DNA of 64,000 nucleotides, taken from Todiramphus chloris collaris. Its lineage: Eukaryota > Chordata > Aves > Coraciiformes > Alcedinidae. Each line of letters begins with the position of its first letter. Position 1 is the first letter of the stretch. Under the pieces are notes generated by a model. The model saw only the letters and a program-made list of their open reading frames with translations, made no database searches and was not told the origin of the DNA. The translations under genes and the position numbers were made by a program. Where the stretch lies: the NCBI GenBank assembly GCA_025345505.1, contig JANVCC010009942.1:1629151-1693150 (forward strand), written 5' to 3'. Shown here in pieces: positions 12,178 through 23,975 of the stretch.

Positions 12178-14394
12178 ACTGGATAAAACTACTTCTGAGC
12201 TAGCTCAAGGTATGTAGAAGATAGTGTACTAGCAGAGCAATTATATCAGCTGCTGTTGAGTTTGCCAGTTGAAACTGGTATAAATCAAGGACTCAGACAA
12301 TTTAAGACAGGACTGCCACTACCCTTGATGATTATGATCCGAATCATCAACTTTATATACAATTAGACCCTTATTAGCATCTAAGAAACCATCACTGATC
12401 ATTCTAGCATGGTGTTACAACATGAAATAGTATTTTACTTTGTGAACAAACAAATTGTGTTCTGAACTAGTGATGATGGATATTGATTTCTCTCCTCTCC
12501 TTAACTTTCTTTTTTTATAAGCATCACAAAGAAACAAAAAAAATTGTTCTTTTATGGAAAGGTAAAAACACCTTTTATTCTCATAGTTTCTTAGAAAGAA
12601 TTTTAAAAATACTTGCCTGTTCTGCCAGCATCCCCCCCCCCATTTTCTTCCCTGGCCAAGTAATTTATGTTATGCAGACGCAGCACTTCAAGACATCATT
12701 GTGAACCTGAAGCACGTAGCTTTCAAACGAGTTCCATGTGTTTCTTCTTGACGTTGTTTCACAGAACTGCACAACCAACTCTGAAAATACAATAGTCATA
12801 TCAAATCAGTAAGTAGGTATTTTAGTATATGAAGAAGGCTAAAATTTGAGACATTTTGTAACAATTTAACAAAACAATAAAAGTTCCTGTTACATAGGGA
12901 AGTTGCACTGGGATGTTTAAACCACACATCTAGCTACAACAGAGTAATATCACACCAATTCTAACTTGAAAAAGTGTATTTTATAAAAAAAAATTCAGAA
13001 AGATTTTAAAATAAATTTGCTTCTACTCCTTTTCTTTGAGCATGTTTTTGAAAAATGTCACAAGGCTGACCTCTGCTGGGTCTAGACATGTAGAGTGATA
13101 CGCAAAATAATTATCACAAAGAAAAGGAAGGAATCTTTTATAGGATTTCAAAATATTTTGCATAATTTCAACATCAGAAGAACATACTATTCTTCACTTA
13201 GTGTCTTGTAATGAGAAAGTGAATATATTGTAAGTCATGGTAATAAACAAGAAACTAAAGGTCCCACTACCCATTCTTTCACCAGTATTTGAATACAAAA
13301 TTATCTACAGGACTCAGACCTACTGCTTTTTTTTAAGATTACATCTAGAAGCTAGTACTGCATGTAAGCGTTGAAATCACATAACAAAATGTATTCATGC
13401 ACAAGGCCAGATCCTCACATGAATAAGCACTCAGTTTAAACAAGAAAACACAAGAAAGATTTGCAAACTTGTAAATTTATTATATCATGCCTTCCTTTCA
13501 CCTTTGAAGTCTGTCTGGAAGTGCTGTGGTCAGTTTATCCTCTTCAGCGGATCATTGCCAGAATCATTGCCAATAGCTTCTCTCTCAGTCACCACTAAGG
13601 TTTCAGAGAACCTCGCTGTGATTTCCAAACACAGTTACAGTGGAAGTAAAAAAAAATTCACAGGAAAAAGTAATTATAGACAGCCTTAAGTTAGTGCTAA
13701 GACAAGAGATACTTCAGGCTACTTTGGGTGTTCAAGAGTTGTCTGTTTTACATAGGAAAATGAGAGGTTCAGCATCACATAATCCCAGCTTAAAAACAAC
13801 AAGGCTAAGACATATATTTTAAAAAACCTACTTAGACCATAACACAGCAACTACTGCATTTCTATAATTCATATCAGCTACCAGGTCACATTTCTATGTA
13901 CTTTATTCTCTCTCTCAATTCCACAAAAAGCAATTACAACACATTAGAGACATACCTTACCCTCCGTGACCAGAGTGCTGCCCAAGTAGAGCTGATATTC
14001 ATTATCCCCAGAAGCAGCTGTGCCCTGACAACTCAAAAGGAGATAACTTTTTGCCTGTATTCATTATGGTTTGGTTGAAGAACTAAAGTAGCAAATGCTG
14101 ATTTCTTTTCTTGCCTCAAAATTCAAGAGAGGAATGACAAATCAACTGTTTCACATCACCTCCTGAATATCAAGTCCCTGACCAAAGCTAATGAATTTGA
14201 ACAGATCTGTGACTCAAATGTGAAAATCTGTAGCTTGCAAAGACTGAGAAGCCCTGAGATTTTGTCCAGTCTTCCAAGCATCATGAGTCATTATGCTTCC
14301 ACTCTGCTCATCCTGCCCTGAGATCCATGACTTGGGTTTTAGTAAATATCCATCAGAGACATCTTCCTCTGAAGACACCAGGGTTGGGTGTGTC
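12178..14394. other. Single-copy-looking DNA with one exon-like segment
   Basis: On the minus strand 12665-12780 begins after a strong acceptor (attgtattttcag) and reads LVVQFCETTSRRNTWNSFES then on to a stop. No family recognised. Otherwise nothing seen. Confidence 0.25.
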
Positions 14395-14735
14395 ATCTGT
14401 GTGATATCAAATAAATCATGTGGTGAATACAAAATGTTGTGCAGGCTGCAGGCAAAAGCAAGTGTTGCAGGCCCAGATTTACTGGGGCTGTGAAAATGTT
14501 GCCACGCGAAGGTGAAGTACAGCAAAAGAATTCAGTGTTAGCACCTTTCCTGGCGGAACAATGGCTGGATGGTTTCAATATTGGAGCTGTGATCAGGAAA
14601 GAGTGAATAGGGAAGTCTGTGAATACAACAGGTAGTGCAGATTGCAGGCTAAAGCAAAGGTGGTGGGCCCAGATTTCTTGGCGCTGTGAAAGGGCTGCCA
14701 AAGGAAGGTTAGGAGAAGGAAAGGAATTCAGTGCC
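14395..14735 (-). repeat. Satellite, ~197-bp monomer, inverted part (about 2 units)
   Basis: Two monomers read on the minus strand relative to the array that follows. Anchor gaattc at 14528 and 14723 gives a 195-bp period. Shared words (complement of cttttgctggtcctcaccttc, the aggaaaggtgctagc core, agccccaagaaatctgg) are identical in kind to those at 14.8-16.0 kb, so this is an inversion inside one array. Confidence 0.8.
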
Positions 14736-14744
14736 TAATGAAAA

Positions 14745-16078
14745 ACCCATTTGCAAAATTCAAAACATACAGACATTGCTTTCCCAGGAGATGTCCTAGC
14801 ACTGTATTCTTTTGCTGGTCCTCACCTTCCTTTGGCAGCCCTTTCACAGCCCCAAGAAATCTGGGGCTGACACTTTTGCTGCAGTCTCTAGCCCGTGTAA
14901 CATTTTGTACTCACCATGTACTTCATTTGATCTCAGAAAGATCCCACGCCCATTATTAAAAGCATCCAGCATTTACTCCCTCAGGAAAGGTGCTAGCCCT
15001 GAATTCTCCTTCCTTGGCAGCCTTTTCACAGCCCCAAGAAATCTGGAACTCCCACTTTTGCTTTAGAGTATAGCCTGCACAGAATTTTGTATTCATAGCA
15101 AGCTTTCTTTGCTCTCTGAAAAAGCATAGCTCCAAAAGTGAAAACAGACAGAGATTGCCTCCCCAGGAAAGGTGCTAGCACTGAATTCTTTTGCTGGTCC
15201 TCACCTTCCCTTGGTACCACTTTCACAGCCAAAATAAATCTGTGTCTGCAACATTTGCTTTAGCCTGCAGCCTGCACAACATTTTCTATTCACCACATGT
15301 TTTATTCAATATCACAAAGATCACACACCCAACATCGAGAACTTACAGCAATTGCTTCTCCAAGAAATGTGCTAGCCCTGAATTCTCTTGCTGGCCCTCA
15401 CATTCCCTTGGCAGACCTTTCACAGCCCCAAAAAATCTGGAGCTCTCACCTTTGCTTTAACCTGTAGCCTGTACAACATACTGTATTTACAACTTGCTTT
15501 CTTCGCTCTCACAAGGAGGCTAGCTGCATAATTGAATATATGCAGCAATTGCTCCCCAAGGAAAGTTGGTAACAATGAATTCTCTTTCTGGTCTTCACTT
15601 TTGCTTGGCAGACCTTTCACAGCCCCAGGAAATCTGGAGCTCCCTCCTTTGCTTTAGACTATAGCCTGAACAACATTTTGTATTCACAACCTGCTTTATT
15701 TACTCTGGCCTGTGCCCAGGCTCCAAAATTGAGAACATCCAGCTACTCCTCCTCCAGGAAAGGTGCCAGCATTGAATTCTTTTGCTGATACTCACCTTCC
15801 TTTGCAGTCCTTTCACAGACACAAATTTCTGGAATGGAGCTCCCACCTTTGTTTTAGCCAGCAGTTTGCACATCATTTTGCATTCATAATGTGCTTTATT
15901 CACTCTCATCACAGCCTAGCTCCAAAGTTTAAAACACCCAGAGATTGCTCTCCCAGGAAAGCTGGTAGCCCTGAATTATCTTGCTGGCCCTTCCATTCTC
16001 TTGACAGGGCTTTCACTCCAGCAACACTGGGGGTCCAACCACTTCTGCTACCACTATTTGTAGCATATTCCACTCACT
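14745..16078 (+). repeat. Satellite, ~197-bp monomer, direct part (about 6.5 units)
   Basis: The anchor (g)aattc before the word ttgctgg recurs at about 14805, 15001, 15183, 15380, 15577, 15773 and 15972, giving intervals of about 196, 182, 197, 197, 196 and 199 bp. Each monomer carries aggaaaggtgctagccctg, tttcacagccccaagaaatctgg and a caacattttgtattca block. Divergence between monomers is moderate. The array is cut at the right by a CR1 3' end; satellite sequence resumes at about 20.94 kb. Confidence 0.85.
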
Positions 16079-16812
16079 GTTCACAGAATCATTTAGGTTG
16101 GAAAAGACCCTTGGGATCATAGTGTCCAACCATTAACCCTACTCTACAAGTTCACCCCTAGACCGTATCCCCCAACACCACATCTAAGCAATGATTAAAC
16201 ACATCCGTAGATGGCAACTCAACCACCTCCCTGGGCAGCCTATTCCAATATCTCACCACTCTTTCTGTGAAGAATTTTTTCCTAATGTCTAGTCTATACC
16301 TACCCTGTTTCAGCTTGAGGCCATTCCCTCTGGTTCTGTCACTAATTACCTGAGAGAAGAGACCAGCAGCAATTTCTCTACAATGTCCTTTCGGGTAGTT
16401 GTAGAGAGTGATGAGGTCTCCCCTCAGCCTCCTCTTCCTCAAACTAAACTGACCCAACTCCTTCAAACAATCCTTATATGATGTATTCTCCAGTCCCTTG
16501 ACCAGATTCATTGCCTTCCTCTGTACCTGCTCCAGCACCTCAATATCTCTCTTGTACTGAGGTGCCCAAAACTGGACACACTACTCAAGGTGAGGCCTCA
16601 CCAGTGCTGAATACAGGGGAACAATCACCTCCCTACTTCTGCTGGTCACATTATTTCTAATACAGGCCAGGATGACACTGGACTTCTTTGACACTTGAGC
16701 ACACTGCTGGCTCATATTCATTCGCTTGTCAGTTAGAACCCCCAGATCCCTCTCTGCAAGACAGCTATCCAACCACATTTCCCCAAGCCTGTAGCATTGC
16801 ATGGAAATGTTG
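16079..16812 (-). mobile_element. CR1 LINE, 3' part (RT C-terminus and 3' UTR)
   Basis: The element's 3' end (acagaatcatttaggttgg) faces left. The minus-strand frame 16158-16538 reads the C-terminal region of CR1 ORF2, including [27 protein letters not shown] and [20 protein letters not shown]; 16581-16802 reads the preceding segment with [11 protein letters not shown] and SALVRPHLE. Frameshifts separate them, so it is dead. The CR1 continues at 18671 beyond an ERV insertion. RT and endonuclease would drive target-primed retrotransposition in a live copy. Confidence 0.9.
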
Positions 16813-16864
16813 CGGCCTGTTGTGTGAATAGGGTAAAGTAATTTAACCAGAGGTTGTAAAGGGA

Positions 16865-17449
16865 TTAATTGAGATCCTGAATGGGGGGGGTTTCCTTGAC
16901 CTCTTCATTACTGTCAAACCAATTGTCCCCAGCCTGAGTTTTGAAGTTTGTGTGGCATATTAATCTACAAGTTTGCTGGACTGGAGCAAAGGATGGAACT
17001 TTCTCTAACAGACAGTTTGCTTTTTCTAATATTTGTTGTTGGAGAGATTTAAGATAACTGTTTTCTTGTGAAAGTTCATCGTTTGCATTTATGAGTTTAT
17101 TATTTTCTATCACAAGTTTATCTACTCGGGTTACTAGCTTCTCTCTTGTCTCCCTTTCAAAGGCTAGAAACGATTTCAGCACCTCGTTCTCAGATTTCAG
17201 TATTGCATATTCTACGGCAGAAATCTGACTGGGAGCAGGGGCATTTTTAGCTTCTTGTTGTGCACAAGATAAACAGCTGACTAAAACACCACACATAACA
17301 CCTTTACCTTTACCTCTAAGTTTTTTCTGTGTAGCCTGGCATTGTTCAATACATTCTACCACTTTATCTTCATTCTTCCAAAATTTTTGGGCCCACTCCT
17401 TCCCAGCTGGGGAAGGGGAACAGTCATATTTTTGCAGCACTTTATCCAT
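16865..17449 (-). pseudogene. ERVL-type gag, N-terminal part, open 194 codons
   Basis: The frame opens at an ATG at 17449 (MDKVLQKYD) and stays open to 16865; upstream in-frame codons extend it to 17527. Residues from about 75 to 140 form a predicted coiled coil: KSENEVLKSFLAFERETREK and ENNKLINANDELSQENSYLK have regular leucine spacing. The start, the coiled coil and the following VPSFAPVQQTCRLICH are recognisable as the Gag N-terminus of avian ERVL-type elements. The frame ends a few codons after an acidic/proline stretch where the internal deletion begins, so no capsid domain remains. It is the best-preserved coding piece of any ERVL element here. Confidence 0.7.
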
Positions 17450-17473
17450 GGCAATCCTTTCCTTGATGCCATT

Positions 17474-18670
17474 TTCTGTTGAGTGAAAAGGGTAAAGTAA
17501 TTTGGCAGAAAATAAACCCCCTTGCACTCCAGCTGTGGGTGGCTAGGCTTAGATTCTGAGTGATGTTCAATTTGGCATGATTAGTCCAGTCGCATTCAGT
17601 CTGTCTGAACTACCACAACTTGGATTCACTAATAGGGCGCTGTTAATTTGCTACTATTAGTCCAGTCACGTTCAGTGTATCTGAACTATCACGGCTTGGA
17701 TCCCAGTCCAGTCACGTTCAGTACATCTGAACTTACACAGATCTGGATTCAATAATAGCACTTTGCACTCCCTGCCTAGTCATGCTTCATGGTACCATGC
17801 AGCCAGTAAAGATCTGATGGTGCCCAATGACAGAACTACTGTGACTAGCATCATGAAAAGTGCAGTTTATTGACAGAGACAGAAACACAAGTTCTTATGG
17901 ATTGCTGGTGATTGTCTGCAAAGTATATATATATACATATATATCATATAAATGAGCATCTCAAAAAGTTTCTAAGTTTAAAGTCCAGATCTTACCCAAA
18001 GGCATCCCTAAGTGAGGGGAAGTGAGGTTCAGCCCATTTACTGATCCCAGGAGTCAGAGATGATGTCCGCTCTGGCTTGTCCATGATGATGTCTTCACTA
18101 ACATGCCCCCCTACCTAAACCATTTTTATAATAATTTATACCTTCAAGGTGGAGCTTGAGTGACTCTAGTCATAAATACCTTTATTATGATTGGTGTAAA
18201 TTTCTCTCGCTTTGCTTTTAGAGATACAGATGAAGAAAATTCACTGTGCAAACTCAGTGAGAGGTGGTTGCACTTTGGAAGTGGGTAGCCTTTGGGCTGG
18301 AGGTGTGGTTTGGTATTATAATGACATTATAATGAGCAAAGTTCCCACAAAGGACAGTACTTTGTCAAAAACTGACAGACTGTTGGCACAGGGTCACAAA
18401 CAGGTAGCTTATCACTTCTGTAGTACCATCAAGTTCTCATCTCTGTTATAACTTCACAGGTCCTGGCTGTGGAATCTTCACTCCACTCCATCCCCCGTGC
18501 TGCCTGCAAGCAGGGTTGCCTATGGAACTGTTGTGAAATGGATTCCTGGCATACCAGTTGTGCTCTACCCTGAAAGTTTCTCCGATGTTATACCTTTCCT
18601 TATGTGTGAACAATACTGCAACTTTAATATGATTTTGTTTTTTAAAATCACCCACAGTCATTATTCCACA
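17474..18670 (-). mobile_element. 5' LTR of the ERVL-type element (family G)
   Basis: Starts TGTGGAATAATGACTG at 18670 on the minus strand. AATAAA (complement near 17870) marks R. The 3' limit at 17474 is inferred from similarity to the end of the whole insertion; an alternative is that the LTR ends near 17.82 kb and the remainder is leader. Partial copies occur at 165-620 and 6008-6600. Confidence 0.6.
17581..17757. repeat. Three imperfect ~50-bp tandem repeats
   Basis: Units at 17581-17634, 17657-17702 and 17704-17757 share agtccagtc-cattcagt, ctgaac and cttggat(tca). They lie between the poly(A) signal and the gag start of the ERVL-type element, in U5 or leader. Confidence 0.8.
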
Positions 18671-20930
18671 CGGCCCAAGTGCAGGAGCTGGCACCTGGCC
18701 TTGCTGAAACTCATACCATTAACACTGGCCCAGCTATCCAGTCTATCTAAGTCTCTCTGGAGAGCTCCCTATCCTCATGCAGTTTGACACACCCACCTAA
18801 CTTGGTGTCATCTGCGAATTTACTGATGATAGATTCTATGTCGTCATCAATTAAGATGTTAAATACAAATTGTCCCAACACTGAGCCCTGAGGAACACCA
18901 CTTGTGAACTGCCACCAGCTGGATTTCATACTATTGACCACTACTCTCTGGGCCCGTCCATCTATCCAGTGCTTGATCCATCAGATTGTATTCTCATTGA
19001 GGTGATGAGCAGCCAGTTTGTCCATTAGAAGTCTACATGGAACAGTGTCAAATGCTTTTTGGAAGTCCAGGTAGACAACATCCACAGCCTTTCCCTCATC
19101 CAGTAGTCGGGTCATCTTGTCATAGAAGGAGATCAGGTTCATCAGGCAAGATCTGCCTTTCCTAAACCCATGCTTATTAGGCCTGATCTGCTGGTTGTCC
19201 TTTTTATGGCTTGTAAGAGCACTCAAGATGATCTGCTCCATGACCTTCCCTGGTACCGAGGTCAGACTAACAGGTCTATAGTTACTTTGATCCTCCTTTC
19301 TGCCTTTCTTGTAGATGGGTGTCACATTTGATAATCTCCAGTCCATTGGGACCTCCCCAGTTAGCCAGGAAAGTGGCTTGTTGAGCACATCCACCAGCTC
19401 TTTCAACACCCTTGGATGTAACCCATCCAGTCGCATGGATTTGTGTGCATCCAAGTGGCATAGAAGGTCGCTGACCATCTCTTCTTTAATCGTGATAATC
19501 TCATTCTACTTTCCCTTCCTGTCTCCCAGATTATGAGGCTGGATGTCCAGGGGATAGCTTGTTCCACTGCTGAAGACTGAGGCAAAGTAGGTGTTGAGCA
19601 CCTCAACCTTTTCCTCGCCCTTTGTAACTAAGTTTCCCTCTGCATCCAATAAAGAGTGGAGATTTTCCCTAATTCTCCTTTTGTTGTTAATAACTTTATA
19701 GAAACATTTTTTATTATCCTCAACAGCCATAGATAGGTTGAGCTCTAGCTGTGCTTTGGCCCTCCTAATCTTCTCCCTGCATTGCTTCACTACACCTTTA
19801 TAGTCTACATGAGAGACCTGTCCTCTCTTCCAAAGGTCATAGACTCTCCTTTCGATCTTGAGGTCCAGACAAAGGTCCCTATTCAGCCAGGCCAGTCTCT
19901 TTCCCTGTCTGTTTGCTTTTTGGCAGGTAGGGACAGCCTGCTCCTATGCCTTTAAGACTTCTCTCTTGAAGTATGTCCACGCTTGCTGGACTCCTATATC
20001 TTTCAGCACAACCTCCCAAGGGACTTTGTCGATCAGTCTCCTGAGCAGGTCAAAGTTTGCACTTTGGAAGTCTAAGGTGGCAGTTTTATTAACCCCTCTC
20101 CTTGTTTCACTAAGGATTGAAAACTCAGTCATCTCGTGATGACTATGCCCTAGATGGCCTCCAACCTTTACTTCCCCCACAAGTTCTTCCCTGTTCACAA
20201 GGAGCAGGTCCAGGAGGGCATTTATCAGGTGCATGAAAAAGTTGTCCTCCACACATTCCAGAAACCTCTTGGATTGTCCCCTCTCTGCTGTGTTGTATTC
20301 TCAACAGATATCTGGGAGGTTAAAGTCACCCACAAACACAACAGCAAGTGATTGTGAGATTTCTCTCAACTGCTAACAGAAAGCTTCATCCATCTCACTG
20401 CTTTGATTGGGGGTCTATATCAGCTTTATTAGCCCTTAACCTAATCCAAACAGACTCAACCCCGTCATCGTTATACTTGATTTCTGAGGTCTCGTGACAT
20501 TCTTTAACATATAGGGCCACTCCACCATCCCTCCTTCCCTGTCTGTCCCTCCTGAAGAGCTTGTAGCCTTCAATTGTGGCACTCCAGTCATGTGTGGCAT
20601 CCCATCATGTTTCTGTGATAGCCACTATGTCATAGTTTTCTTGGTGCATCATGGCTTCAAGCTCCTCCTGTTTGTTGCTCGTACTGTGTGCATTGGTATA
20701 GATGCACTTCAGATCAGTTAATTATATCAATATCCTTTTGTGAGTGTGTGCCCCATTTCCTTCCAAACTCTCTCAGGTGCTTCCATGATTTCTAAATTTC
20801 TAGACTTTGTCTTGCATGAAGTGTCAGAGCAAGAATCTTCACCAGTCAACCAGCCTTTTAGCCTTGGCATGCTTCCCTTGGGCTTATTCCTAGCTGGTCC
20901 AGTTATGTCCCCTTCATATCTAGTTTAAAT
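18671..20930 (-). mobile_element. CR1 LINE, 5' part (endonuclease and RT)
   Basis: Continuation of the CR1 at 16079. The minus frame 18981-19478 reads RT with GLHPRVLKELVDVL, SNVTPIYKKGRKEDQSNYRP, GRSCLMNLISFYDKMTRLLD and VDVVYLDFQKAFDTV (RT motif A DFxKAFD). The YADD-type block reads FADDTKLGG near 18.8 kb. Upstream, 19944-20252 carries the end of the endonuclease (GHLGHSHHEM, where the usual catalytic serine-aspartate-histidine reads SHH), and about 20.3 kb reads VGDFNLPDIC. Stops and frameshifts abound. Total CR1 without the insertion is about 3 kb. Its left and right ends are flanked by the 197-bp satellite. Confidence 0.9.
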
Positions 20931-20939
20931 CCTGTTGCC

Positions 20940-21770
20940 AGAGTCCAGCTCCAAAATTGAAAACACCTGCCAAGGGTAAGTGAAGGCCAGAAAAATCTTT
21001 CAGTGCTGGCATTTTCAGTGTGGCAGCTGTCGTTGAATATTTTTGGATTTGCAGCTGGGATCTGCTAGACTGAGAGAAAGAGGGGATCACTAGGAAGTAT
21101 TAGCAGAGATCCAGCATTGATGGGGCTTTTAAGATGCTACCAAAGAAGGTGAAGACTAGAAAAAAGCTTGGCTCCTGGCACCTTCTGTATGGGAGCAGTT
21201 GTTGAATGTTTTCAATTTTGTACATGGGGTCTGGGTAGAATGAGAAAGTGAGGAGACCTTTAGGTGGCAGGGAGGCACAGACACCCAGTGTTGATGATTC
21301 TGTGATGGAACTGCTAAGGATTGTTGAAAGCTAGCAATAGGTTTCAATCCTGAGTACTTCTAGGTATGGAACCTAGGTCATAGCTGCCTCCTAAGGAGCT
21401 AGGCTCTGGCTATAGTGAGATAGTGAAAGCATCATTAGGTATCTAGGCGGCAGTGTTGGTGGAGCTGAGAAAGGGTTGCAGGGGGAAAGGGAAAACCAGC
21501 AACAGCCCCTGTGGGAAGAATCACTGGATGTTTTCAATTTTGGAGCTGGGCCGTGACTAGAGCAGAGATGGTTGAAGATGTCAGGTGGGATAAAGTTAGT
21601 GCAGAGCTTCAGTGGGGTGAGACTTTGAAGGGGGTGCCAAGGAGAACTGGAAGCTACAATCAGCTTTCAGACACAGCAAAATCTGTATGGCAGCCCCTGC
21701 TGCAGGTTTCACTGTTGGACATGGTCTCTGGAAAGGGTGAGTGTTAGGTGGTAAAGAAAATGAAGAATTA
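20940..21770 (-). repeat. Diverged satellite related to the 197-bp array
   Basis: The first ~30 bp (cagctccaaaattgaaaacac) continue the direct array cut by CR1. The rest contains repeated words ttttcaattttg, agctggg and gctcctggcacctt in minus orientation, matching the complement of the satellite's ccaaaa-tgaaaac and aggaaaggtgctagc blocks. Spacing is irregular (about 170-320 bp) and divergence high. Confidence 0.5.
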
Positions 21771-21949
21771 AGAATTGGTGTGGCTGTGTACGGTCTATGA
21801 AGAGGTGTTTTGCCAATTGAGAGGGTCAACAGAAGGGACACAGACACCAATAAATAGAACAGGCTTATTTTACTGTTTATCTCAAAATAGTGAAATAAGG
21901 CACTTAATCAAAAAGATAAGCTTGTTATTCTCTATTGTAAGCAGTGGGG
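21771..21949. other. Left flank of family C LTR, possible other LTR
   Basis: Contains acaccaataaatagaacagg; with 22752-23137 (which has a minus-strand TATA-like ttataaaag) it may be a minus-strand LTR split by the family C insertion. Weak. Confidence 0.3.
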
Positions 21950-22751
21950 TGTCTTGGTTTGAGTAAGAACAGAAGTAATTCTGTTCAGTAATTTTGCTTT
22001 TCAGCTCAGTTCTTCTAACTGCACTTCCTGAAGTTTGCAGCCTGTTCGCACAGTGTCTGCTTCTAGCAGTGATAACACCCCATGTTTAGAGTTACTACCA
22101 AGCATTGGTATGCAGACCAAGGCCACTGCTGGGTCTTGTGTACCACATTGGGGGTGCAGAAAAGTGAAAGGCTGCACCTGCAGGGAGGAGCAGACAGGAC
22201 AGGTGACACTCAACTGACCAACAAGGTATTCCATCCCATATACGTCATATTCAGCATAGAGCTGAGGGATCCAAAGGGTTTTTGGGTTTTTCTCCACTCT
22301 TGGACTGCTTTGCCAGCTTTGTTTGGCTTGGCTTGGGTCTTCTTTTGGTTCTTTCATCGGAGCACCCAAGGAGGACTCTGTCCATTCTGCCTGTGATCCC
22401 GGTCTGTGTGTTCCTGAACCCGGTGCCAGAATCCAGCACCTGAACACAGCTCCTGTCTGCTGTGGGGCCCAGTCTGGGACTCCCTCAGTGCCTGCTCGAC
22501 AGCATCAGTGCTGACGGTGATGTAATTATCATCAGGGGGGTTGGGTTCAACACTTTTTTAAAATTATATTTGTATATATTCCATTTTTATACTTATTTAT
22601 TAAATTTTCATAAAAGCTGTTCTAGTTTCCTTTTCTAATCACTGAGTCTCTCTCCCTTATTCCCTTTCTCTTCTCCTTTGGGGAGGGAGGTGTGTTAACA
22701 GAGAGCGTCTGTTATAGGTCTAAGGGACCACCCTGACCCTAAACCATGGCA
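21950..22751 (+). mobile_element. Solo LTR, family C
   Basis: Starts TGTCTTGGTTTGAGTAAG and ends ctaaaccatggca, 802 bp. Flanks are tgggg and tgggt, a 5-bp TSD with one mismatch. It matches the copies at 24855-25663, 51935-52649 (minus) and the gapped copy at 50383. Open frames on both strands here are shadows of LTR sequence. Confidence 0.85.
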
Positions 22752-23148
22752 TGGGTCAACAAATAAGGCAATGCACCTAATCATTATTACAAAAAGAACT
22801 CTATAGTGATTAAGAAAGATACATCACCAATTGCTGTGTTAATATATTACCATCATCCAGACCCACAGTTGCTGGGGAGCCCCAGTTGCAGCGAGGATCT
22901 GGAGAACCCATCCCAGCAGTGCTTCCACTCATAGGTGAGGTCTCCAAAGTGCAAGAGGGTCCAGCTTTTATAACAGTTACCAAATTCAGCAAATCAGGAT
23001 GACTTGCATTTTCCTTCATGCAGAAACATCTTCCCTGCTGGGTGTCGCCCAAAGCCTTGCCAAGCCCCGCGGTGTTACCCAAGGGAGTTTTCCTGTCTTT
23101 CTTGTCTTTAACCACATATTTCTCGACAAAGTCCAGTCTTTACACACA
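22752..23148. other. Interval between LTR and CR1
   Basis: Possible remainder of a minus-strand LTR (see 21771). No gene. Confidence 0.3.
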
Positions 23149-23975
23149 CAGAATCACAGAATGCCAGGGACTGGAAGGGACCTCGAAAGATCATCTAGTC
23201 CAACCCCCCTGCCAGAGCAGGATTACCTAGACCAGATCACACAGGAATGCGTCCAGGCAGGTTTTGAATATCTCCAAAGAGGGAGACTCCACAACCCCCC
23301 CAGGCATCCTGTTCCATCCAGTGTTCCATCACCCTCATGGTGAAAAAGTTCCTCCTCATGTTTGCATGAAAATTCCTATGCCTCAGCTTCCACCCATTGC
23401 CCCTTGTCTTATCATCAGGCATCACCAAGAAGAGCCTGGGTCCATCCTCCTGGCACTCACCCTTCATATATTTATAAACATTGATGAGGTCACCCCTCAG
23501 TCTCCTTTTCTCCAAGCTAAAGAGCCCCAGCTCCCTCAGTCTTTCCTCATAAGAGAGATGCTCCACTCCTTTAATCATCTTCGTAGCTCTGCACTGGACT
23601 CTCTCAAGCAGTTCTATGTCCCTCTTGAACTGGGGTGCCCAGAAATGGACACAGTACTCCAGGTGCTGCCTTACCAGGGCAGAGTAGAAGGGCAGGAGAA
23701 CCTCTCTCGACCTACTAGCCACACCCCTTTTAATACACCCCAGAATGGCATTGGCCCTCTTGGCCACAAGAGCACATTGCTGGCTCATGGTCAGCCTCCC
23801 ATCAGCTAGGACCCCCAGCTCCTTTTCCCCTTTGCTGCCTTCCAACAGATCAGTCACCAAGCTATACTGATGCCTGGGGTTGTTCTTTCCCAGGTGCAAG
23901 ACTTTACACTTGCTTTTGTTGAATTTCATTACATTTCTTTCTGCCCAACCCTCCAGGCTGGTCTGGATTTCTGGA
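23149..23975 (-). mobile_element. CR1 LINE, 3' end
   Basis: The 3' end (cagaatcacagaatgccagg) is at left. The minus frame 23237-23929 is open for 230 codons and reads the C-terminal part of CR1 ORF2: [70 protein letters not shown] and FFTMRVMEHWM. It is 5'-truncated just upstream of the YADD block and so has no catalytic RT core. A short duplication (tttcac-atctattttagctctaac) follows at 23.98-24.07 kb. Confidence 0.9.

Larger units (their letters stand above)
16818..18670 (-). mobile_element. Internally deleted ERVL-type element, TSD CGGCC
   Basis: An 1853-bp insertion in CR1 with plus-strand termini TGTTGTGTG...TTATTCCACA and a perfect 5-bp duplication CGGCC (16813-16817 and 18671-18675). 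Removing it rejoins the CR1 reading. It contains a 5' LTR, the N-terminal gag and only the last few dozen bases of a 3' LTR. Evidence for the last point: the terminal 27 nt read on the minus strand (ending ttcacacaaca) resemble minus-strand sequence ending at 17474 (ttcactcaaca), as the two LTR ends of a provirus should. The rest of the body is deleted. Confidence 0.8.

Noticed and set aside
14395..16078. Regular repeats considered as a CRISPR array
   Set aside because: Period of 197 bp with no short-repeat/spacer pattern, in an animal genome.
17932..17952. AT dinucleotide stretch as a promoter
   Set aside because: Simple repeat inside the family G LTR downstream of its U3; no supporting signals.
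22001..22447. 148-codon frame on the minus strand, with similar frames at 25008-25523 and 52074-52496
   Set aside because: Lies in family C LTRs; the frames differ in length between copies and span TATA/R regions, so not conserved genes.
23264..23809. 181-codon plus-strand open frame
   Set aside because: Antisense to the CR1 ORF2 on the minus strand.
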